DNA from: Alteromonas australica
GTDB taxonomy: Bacteria; Pseudomonadota; Gammaproteobacteria; Enterobacterales; Alteromonadaceae
Direction: 5' to 3'
Assembly: GCF_000730385.1 (NCBI RefSeq)
Contig: NZ_CP008849.1
Span: forward strand, 2,790,001 to 2,854,000
Length of the DNA: 64,000 nt
A model generated the notes under the pieces. That model did not search any database and had not been told where the DNA came from. It saw nothing but the letters and a program-made list of their open reading frames with translations. Positions 58,737-64,000 of the stretch are shown here, piece after piece; the first letter of the stretch is position 1, and every line of letters begins with the position of its first letter. Made by a program: the position numbers and the translations under genes.

Positions 58737-58765
58737 ATTGTAGTGTTTTTTAGTTTTCAGGTAAA
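58737..58765 (-). promoter_or_regulatory. Promoter of guaBA
   Basis: On the minus strand TTTACC (58765-58760), a 17-base spacer and TACAAT (58742-58737) are followed by a GC-rich discriminator (TGCGCCGC). A dyad with arms AATTGC/GCAATT (58725-58739) covers the predicted start point and may be an operator. This fits growth-rate and stringent control of guaBA as known in E. coli. Confidence 0.68.
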
Positions 58766-58797
58766 CTCTATTTGTATTAAACCCTGTGATTTTTTTT

Positions 58798-60153
58798 ATG
58801 TTTACAAATTCGCCATCTACCTCTCGACAAATTTTAACAGTCACCAAGCTAAATCGCTTAGCCCGAACCGTGCTAGAAGGCGAAATTGGCCTTATTTGGC
58901 TATCTGCTGAAATTTCTAATTTTGTTTGTGCCGCGTCAGGCCATTGGTACTTTACTCTGAAAGACAATAAAGCGCAGGTGAAGGCTGCGATGTTTAAAGG
59001 TGCTAATCGCAATGTACGCATGCGCCCCAAAGAAGGGGATAAAATTCTGGTGCGCGCCTCGGTTGGGCTTTATGAAGCACGAGGCGACTACCAATTAGTG
59101 GTAGAACACATGGAAAGTGATGGTGAAGGCGCGTTAAAACAAGCCTTTGAAGCACTTAAAGCGCGCCTTAATACAGAAGGCTTGTTTGCCACGCACCGCA
59201 AACAGCCTTTGCCTGAGGCTATCAATCGTATTGGTGTAATCACCTCCGCCAGTGGGGCTGCCTTGCACGATATATTAAGTGTATTGAAACGCCGAAGCCC
59301 CCAGACAGAGGTTATTGTTTACCCCTCTATGGTGCAAGGTGAAAGCGCACCTAGCCAACTCATTAACGCGTTAACCGTGGCTAATCAGCGCAATGAAGTG
59401 GACGTGATATTACTATCTAGGGGAGGCGGCGCTTTAGAAGACTTATGGTGTTTCAATGATGAAACCTTGGCCCGTCACATTGCCCAATCAACCTTGCCCG
59501 TAGTCAGTGCGGTGGGGCACGAAATCGACTTTACTATCGCTGATTTTGTTGCCGATGTTAGGGCTCCCACCCCTTCTGCAGCCGCTGAAATACTAAGCCA
59601 GGATACGCGAGCGCTATATCATGCAGTCACGCAAAATAGGCAGCGTCTTGTTCGTGCCATGCAAACACAGATTCAGCGTGCACAACAAGGATTAACATTA
59701 CGCCAGCAAAAATTGCTTTCCGTGCATCCACAACGCCGTATTCAACATCAATGGCAATCTTTAGATAGACTGCAACTGAGGTTAAAGCATGCTATGGCCA
59801 ACACGTTGTCTCATGTAGCCAAGACATTGGATGACAAAACGCAGAAGCTAGCTAAGCAGTCGCCGCTGCTACGAATAGAGCGAGGGCAGAACAAGTTAAA
59901 CCAGTTAGACAAAGCCCTGACCAGCGCCATACGAAACCAGTTAAAAGACAAACAGCAGTTGCTAGGTGCCAAGGCCGGCCTACTTCACTCGGTTAGCCCT
60001 CTTTCGACACTTTCAAGGGGCTACAGCATTACATTGCACAATAATTCCGCAATCACCCAAGTCGCGAATGTAAAAAAGGACGATGTTATCTATACGCGAG
60101 TGACTGACGGGGAAATAACCAGTAAAGTAGTGGCTATCTCACGTCATAAGTAA
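58798..60153 (+). CDS. xseA: Exodeoxyribonuclease VII large subunit
   Basis: Catalytic subunit of the single-strand-specific nuclease ExoVII (451 residues). The N-terminal OB-fold has [22 protein letters not shown]. The nuclease core contains [60 protein letters not shown] coiled-coil-rich C-terminal half ends at [14 protein letters not shown] chose the ATG at MFTNSPS by similarity. It is divergent from guaB. Confidence 0.96.
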   Translation: MFTNSPSTSRQILTVTKLNRLARTVLEGEIGLIWLSAEISNFVCAASGHWYFTLKDNKAQVKAAMFKGANRNVRMRPKEGDKILVRASVGLYEARGDYQLVVEHMESDGEGALKQAFEALKARLNTEGLFATHRKQPLPEAINRIGVITSASGAALHDILSVLKRRSPQTEVIVYPSMVQGESAPSQLINALTVANQRNEVDVILLSRGGGALEDLWCFNDETLARHIAQSTLPVVSAVGHEIDFTIADFVADVRAPTPSAAAEILSQDTRALYHAVTQNRQRLVRAMQTQIQRAQQGLTLRQQKLLSVHPQRRIQHQWQSLDRLQLRLKHAMANTLSHVAKTLDDKTQKLAKQSPLLRIERGQNKLNQLDKALTSAIRNQLKDKQQLLGAKAGLLHSVSPLSTLSRGYSITLHNNSAITQVANVKKDDVIYTRVTDGEITSKVVAISRHK

Positions 60154-60162
60154 GGCGCTTAT

Positions 60163-61224
60163 TTGTCATTTTCATTTTCATGGTACCGCCGACGTCACTT
60201 CTTCATTTTGTCGGCGGCATTTTCATTGTGGTATTGTCTTTCTTCACACGCCCACGCCGACAGTACCCCTTCATCTGATATTTCTGTTTCCGTTTTTTCT
60301 ACTTACCCGAGTGATCAACTGGCGACGTCGTGTAACGACATCAGCCCGCTTGGCGCTTGTATAGAAGACGGCATTTCTCCTGACCTCTTCATTAATATTA
60401 TTAAGGAGAAAGGTTGGTTTAAAGCAGTGATGGCTTTCAATGAACATTACGATTACGAGCTACTTATTGCGCACATGAATACGCTGAGTGATAAGGGCCG
60501 TGTGGTGCACTTTTTAGAAATGACGTTATTGTGGCGGGGGATGGAAATTAACTCCACAAGTGTCGACACAGAGAGCCATCAAGATCACGATGGAAAAAGT
60601 AGCGACAGCAAAGAAGATATAGCTACGCGCCTACTTTCACGTTGGTATGCTAAAAGCGATGAAAACCACCTATTTACCACTGACTTCTTATATTCAGCGC
60701 TAGAAGCCAGTGATTACACAAGGTCGTTGAAGGTACCGCAAAAGCTTGGTGATTTTACGCGCTTTGACACTCAGCTTTACCCTGACCCATTTAAAGGCGC
60801 GGTTACCCGCTACATACACCCCACATTTGAAGATGCGTTAATTGATGTCACTGTGTATCCCTTAATAGCGAAAGCAAGCGCCAACAGAGATACCTTATTG
60901 CAACAAGCCCTTCATGATGATTGGAAAAAGGCCAGCGAAGTGGCTCACGCACGCGGCTTAAACTTAAGTAAAGACAAACCGTTAACCACATTTACTGCAA
61001 ATCCTCGGGCCACAGGATGGCGGTTAGCAATGAAAGCGGAATCTCAAACCAGTGATACGATTTACGCCACAACCTATGTATTCACTCAGCACGATAAGAT
61101 AATCAAAATATCAACCACCTTCCCCACTGCGCTTTCCGACCCAATTGCAAGAACGCTGATGGAAACTATTGAAGTCCCCACTCCCTCGCCCTTGATGGAA
61201 CAAGTTAGGCAGCTATTAAATTAA
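60163..61224 (+). CDS. Secreted/periplasmic protein of unknown function
   Basis: Protein of 353 residues that I do not recognise. A basic N-terminus (WYRRRH) and hydrophobic core (FFILSAAFSLWYCL) followed by SSHAHADS make a Sec signal with cleavage near residue 32. The mature part has one Cys pair (SCNDISPLGAC), a polar Asp/Ser/His stretch near 135-155, and a C-terminal alpha/beta domain (VTVYPLIAKASANRD, YATTYVFTQHDKIIKISTTFP). The only upstream start is TTG with AAGG 8 bases before it. It lies 9 bases after xseA and ends at a strong terminator, so it is cotranscribed with xseA. Confidence 0.75.
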   Translation: MSFSFSWYRRRHFFILSAAFSLWYCLSSHAHADSTPSSDISVSVFSTYPSDQLATSCNDISPLGACIEDGISPDLFINIIKEKGWFKAVMAFNEHYDYELLIAHMNTLSDKGRVVHFLEMTLLWRGMEINSTSVDTESHQDHDGKSSDSKEDIATRLLSRWYAKSDENHLFTTDFLYSALEASDYTRSLKVPQKLGDFTRFDTQLYPDPFKGAVTRYIHPTFEDALIDVTVYPLIAKASANRDTLLQQALHDDWKKASEVAHARGLNLSKDKPLTTFTANPRATGWRLAMKAESQTSDTIYATTYVFTQHDKIIKISTTFPTALSDPIARTLMETIEVPTPSPLMEQVRQLLN

Positions 61225-61262
61225 AAAACCAGCAATGTTTCGCGTAAACGTTGCTGGTTTTT
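61225..61262. terminator. Bidirectional terminator after the secreted-protein gene
   Basis: AAAACCAGCAATGTTT pairs with AAACGTTGCTGGTTTT (one G-T pair) around CGCGT, with A and T flanks. It can also terminate der on the minus strand. Confidence 0.87.
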
Positions 61263-61288
61263 CATTGTTTGAGTGGTCGCCTTAGGGC

Positions 61289-62731
61289 TTACTTTTTATT
61301 ATGGTACGACATGAGGCGCTTGCGCTTTCTTTGCTGCGCTAACGTAAGTTGGTTTTTCTTGCCCTCAAAGGGGTTGTGTCCTTCCCTAAACTCAATCTTA
61401 ATTGGCGTGCCCATAATTTCTAATGACTTACGGAAATAGTTCATTAAAAAACGTTTGTACGAACTCGGTAGGTCATCCACTTGGTTTCCGTGAATAACAA
61501 TAACAGGTGGGTTGTAGCCCCCCGCGTGAGCATACTTCATCTTCACCCTACGCCCTCGCACCAGCGGCGGCTGATGATCGTCCTGCGCCATCTCCATAAT
61601 TTGCGTAAGGATAGAAGTATTAATGCGTTTGGTGGCACTTGCGTAGGCTTCTTGTACAGATTCAAACAAATTACCCACGCCGGAGCCATGAAGCGCTGAA
61701 ATAAAATGTAGGCGAGCGAAGTCGATAAATCCTAAACGGCGATCGAGTTCACGTTTAATGTCGTCTTTAACATCGGTACTCAAGCCGTCCCATTTATTCA
61801 CCGCCACCACTAAAGAGCGACCAGAATTAAGGACAAATCCAAGCAAGCTAAGATCTTGATCCGTAATACCTTCACGGGCGTCTATGACTAACAACACCAC
61901 ATTTGACTCTTCAATGGCTTGCAAGGTCTTTACGATAGAGAACTTTTCTACTGCCTCATTAATTTTCTTACGCTTTCGCACCCCCGCCGTATCAATAAGG
62001 ATATATTCACGTTCATCCCTTTCCATAGGAATATAAACACTATCACGGGTGGTACCAGGTAAGTCATAAACCACCACTCGCTCTTCACCCAAAATACGGT
62101 TTGTGAGGGTAGATTTACCTACATTTGGCTTGCCGACTATGGCTAATTTGATGGGCAATGATTGAAGTTTTTCGCGCTGTGCTTCTGCGCCTAAGTCTTC
62201 CTCTTTAGGTGCTTCTACCACTTGCATATCAGGAAAGCTAGCGTCTAAAGGGGATAACGCCTCTTGTAGCAATTGACTAACACCACGGCCGTGGGCCGCA
62301 GCGATTTGCTTCACGTTACCTAAACCTAAGGCGTAAAATTCTGCACTTTCACTGTCGCCGTCAATACCGTCAACTTTGTTGGCAACCACAAATACTTGTT
62401 TGTTAATGCGTCTTAGGTGATCGGCAATGCCTTTATCGGCTGGTAGCAAGCCTGCTCTGGCGTCAACCAAGAACATAACAACATCGGCCTCTTCAATGGC
62501 TAACAAAGACTGTTGCGCCATTTCTGCGTCAATACCTTCCTCGTCACCTGTGATACCGCCGGTATCAACAACAATAAATTGCCGCTGTTCATATTTAGCT
62601 TGGCCGTATTTTCTATCGCGAGTTAAGCCAGGGTAATCAGCAACCAGGGCGTCGCGAGTATTGGTCAATCGGTTAAACAGGGTAGACTTGCCCACATTAG
62701 GGCGGCCCACCAAAGCAACTACGGGTAACAT
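61289..62731 (-). CDS. der: Ribosome-associated GTPase Der (EngA)
   Basis: Essential 50S-assembly GTPase of 480 residues with two tandem G domains. G1 motifs are GRPNVGKST (about 8-16) and GKPNVGKST (about 200-208); G3 motifs are DTGG and DTAG; G4 motifs are NKVD and NKWD. A KH-like C-terminal domain is followed by a basic tail ([23 protein letters not shown] region). It follows bamB by 126 bases, the conserved order. Confidence 0.97.
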   Translation of the reverse strand: MLPVVALVGRPNVGKSTLFNRLTNTRDALVADYPGLTRDRKYGQAKYEQRQFIVVDTGGITGDEEGIDAEMAQQSLLAIEEADVVMFLVDARAGLLPADKGIADHLRRINKQVFVVANKVDGIDGDSESAEFYALGLGNVKQIAAAHGRGVSQLLQEALSPLDASFPDMQVVEAPKEEDLGAEAQREKLQSLPIKLAIVGKPNVGKSTLTNRILGEERVVVYDLPGTTRDSVYIPMERDEREYILIDTAGVRKRKKINEAVEKFSIVKTLQAIEESNVVLLVIDAREGITDQDLSLLGFVLNSGRSLVVAVNKWDGLSTDVKDDIKRELDRRLGFIDFARLHFISALHGSGVGNLFESVQEAYASATKRINTSILTQIMEMAQDDHQPPLVRGRRVKMKYAHAGGYNPPVIVIHGNQVDDLPSSYKRFLMNYFRKSLEIMGTPIKIEFREGHNPFEGKKNQLTLAQQRKRKRLMSYHNKK

Positions 62732-62857
62732 GTATCAGATCCTACAGGTCGTGAAAGCACAAACCGCAAGTAAGCTAAGCCTACTTGCGGTCACTCTATG
62801 AGAAATATTATACCTGTTTAGCGTCGATGCGTCAGCATCAATCAGGCATGGTAGATT

Positions 62858-64000
62858 TTAAGGCGTGGTAACGGCTGCCACTTCTCCATTACGGGTAACA
62901 GTAATGACGACATCGTCTACAACAATAGGCGCTGCGTAAATAGCATCGCCTTCGTCATCACCACCCACATCTAAGCGAGCAACAAGGTTGCCAGTCTCTT
63001 TATCTAACCAGTGCAAAAAGCCCCAGTTATCACCCACAACAACGAAGTCTTTAACGGCAGATGCGGCAGTTACAGAGCGTTTCTTTAAGCCGCTTTGTGA
63101 CCATAATTCTACGCCATTTCGTCTATCTAACGCGTAAATATTTGAATTATTGTCAACAACGAATAAATTATTTCCATCAAGGGTAATGTTTCGGTAAGAC
63201 GCATATTCACGCTTCCAAATGACACGCCCTGAGCGCAGTTCCACCGCCGCTAAGGTGCCGTTGTAAGAGATAGTATAGATAGTGCCACCGAATAATACCG
63301 GCGTCGTATCTATATCAACAATACGCTCTAGTTCCGTCGCGCCCGATGGCGTGGCGATCACGGTTTCCCAAGCCAATACACCTGTTTCTAACAGGTTAAC
63401 CTGAATTTTACCCGTCGCTGTACCTACAATAGCCCCGCCATTTGCCGCTACCGGCCCAGAGATACCACGCAATGTCAGCGGCGGAGTATCGCCTTCATGA
63501 CGCCACTTCTGCTCGCCAGTTCGCGTATCTAAGCCAAACATCACGCCTGCGCCAGTGTTGACAACCAAAATACCTTCGTCAGCTGAAGGTGCAGCAAGCA
63601 CTTCTCCTGGAATAGTGGTTTCCCAGCGGGTTTCACCGGTTTCGGCATCTAGGGCGATAACATCCCCATTTTCTGTCCCCAGAAAAACCATTCTATCTGC
63701 AACAGAAATACCGCCAATACGTGCACTTTGGCCGCTTCGCCATAGTCTGGAAATAGAATCCCAGATGCCTTCACCATTGAATATAGCGAAGTCTCGTGCC
63801 CAAAGTTGGTCGCCCGTCTCGGGATTCAACGCCACAACACTGCCGTGACGATCTGCGACATACAAACTTTCATAGGCATAAACGGGGCGAAGACGAGAGA
63901 AGTAGTGATCGACTCCATCACCAATATCTTTGTCCCATTTAACTTGCGGTGTAAATTGAGATTGAATAGGTTTAAGACGACGAATCTCTAGCTCTTCTTC
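62858..64000 (-). CDS. bamB: Outer-membrane assembly lipoprotein BamB (5' end outside window)
   Basis: Eight-bladed WD-like beta-propeller of the BAM complex. The frame is open to the window edge and begins inside the N-terminal part (EEELEIRRLKPIQSQFTP). Blade repeats such as LNPETGDQLW, LDAETGETRW, LDTRTGEQKW and LDRRNGVELW are obvious. About 381 codons are present; the lipoprotein signal and first residues are missing. The internal TTG at 63865 is not the real start. Confidence 0.95.
   Translation of the reverse strand, partial: EEELEIRRLKPIQSQFTPQVKWDKDIGDGVDHYFSRLRPVYAYESLYVADRHGSVVALNPETGDQLWARDFAIFNGEGIWDSISRLWRSGQSARIGGISVADRMVFLGTENGDVIALDAETGETRWETTIPGEVLAAPSADEGILVVNTGAGVMFGLDTRTGEQKWRHEGDTPPLTLRGISGPVAANGGAIVGTATGKIQVNLLETGVLAWETVIATPSGATELERIVDIDTTPVLFGGTIYTISYNGTLAAVELRSGRVIWKREYASYRNITLDGNNLFVVDNNSNIYALDRRNGVELWSQSGLKKRSVTAASAVKDFVVVGDNWGFLHWLDKETGNLVARLDVGGDDEGDAIYAAPIVVDDVVITVTRNGEVAAVTTP

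Noticed and set aside
58698..59030. 111-codon N-terminal extension of GuaB
   Set aside because: Crosses the guaB promoter and the xseA start; the family begins at [16 protein letters not shown].
63865..63867. TTG at 63865 as the start of BamB
   Set aside because: The same frame continues upstream to the window edge with clear BamB sequence.

Overview
The window is chromosomal DNA of a marine gammaproteobacterium, most likely Alteromonas or a close relative in the Alteromonadales. Evidence: moderate base composition, E. coli-like housekeeping gene orders (rpoE-rseABC-lepA-lepB; ribF-ileS-lspA-fkpB-ispH; tig-clpP-clpX-lon-hupB-ppiD; guaB-guaA opposite xseA; bamB-der), and proteins close to but distinct from their enterobacterial counterparts. 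I see no prophage, insertion sequence, CRISPR array or integron; this is a dense core-genome stretch. Genus is an inference from gene content.

Layout. 1-5.9 kb: the sigma-E envelope-stress operon (rpoE, rseA, rseB, rseC) with a good sigma-E promoter, followed by lepA and the truncated lepB. 5.9-12.3 kb: nadB, an sdhE-ygfX-MaoC-like operon, ygfZ, slyD, and a tight nadE-glnB pair. 12.6-22.5 kb: a type IV pilus minor-pilin region with two gene sets facing each other: a fimT-like gene and a ppdA/ppdB/ygdB/ppdC-like set on the plus strand, a lone pilin gene, and a canonical pilV-pilW-pilX-pilY1-pilE operon on the minus strand. 22.8-30.9 kb: ispH, fkpB, lspA, ileS, ribF, murJ (minus) and rpsT (plus). 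31-34.7 kb: an SDR oxidoreductase, then a PlcP-like metallophosphoesterase and an OlsF-like bifunctional acyltransferase, each preceded by its own PHO-box-like promoter. 34.8-45.3 kb: dapE, a small membrane protein, ppiD, hupB, lon (sigma-32 promoter), clpX, clpP and tig. 45.6-46.2 kb: a five-gene tRNA operon (Pro-Arg-His-Leu-Pro). 46.5-52.5 kb: folD, a DUF1415 gene, a candidate small RNA, trmO, proS, an MBL-fold gene and pldA. 52.5-64 kb: a histone-deacetylase-family gene, a chemoreceptor, guaA, guaB, xseA, a secreted protein of unknown function, der and a truncated bamB.

How the parts work together. Three protein-quality-control units are present: sigma-E for the envelope, PpiD/SlyD/FkpB/trigger factor for folding, and ClpXP/Lon for cytoplasmic proteolysis. 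The most interesting unit is the plcP-olsF pair. Both promoters carry 11-bp-period GTCA repeats ending 10 nt before a -10 hexamer, the layout of the E. coli phoA promoter. I infer a phosphate-starvation lipid-remodelling locus: phospholipid headgroups are removed and phosphorus-free ornithine lipid is made instead. Other points for follow-up are a compact three-hairpin candidate sRNA, a PilY1 adhesin with two related modules inserted in its VWA region, and a nadE-glnB operon linking NAD synthesis to nitrogen signalling.
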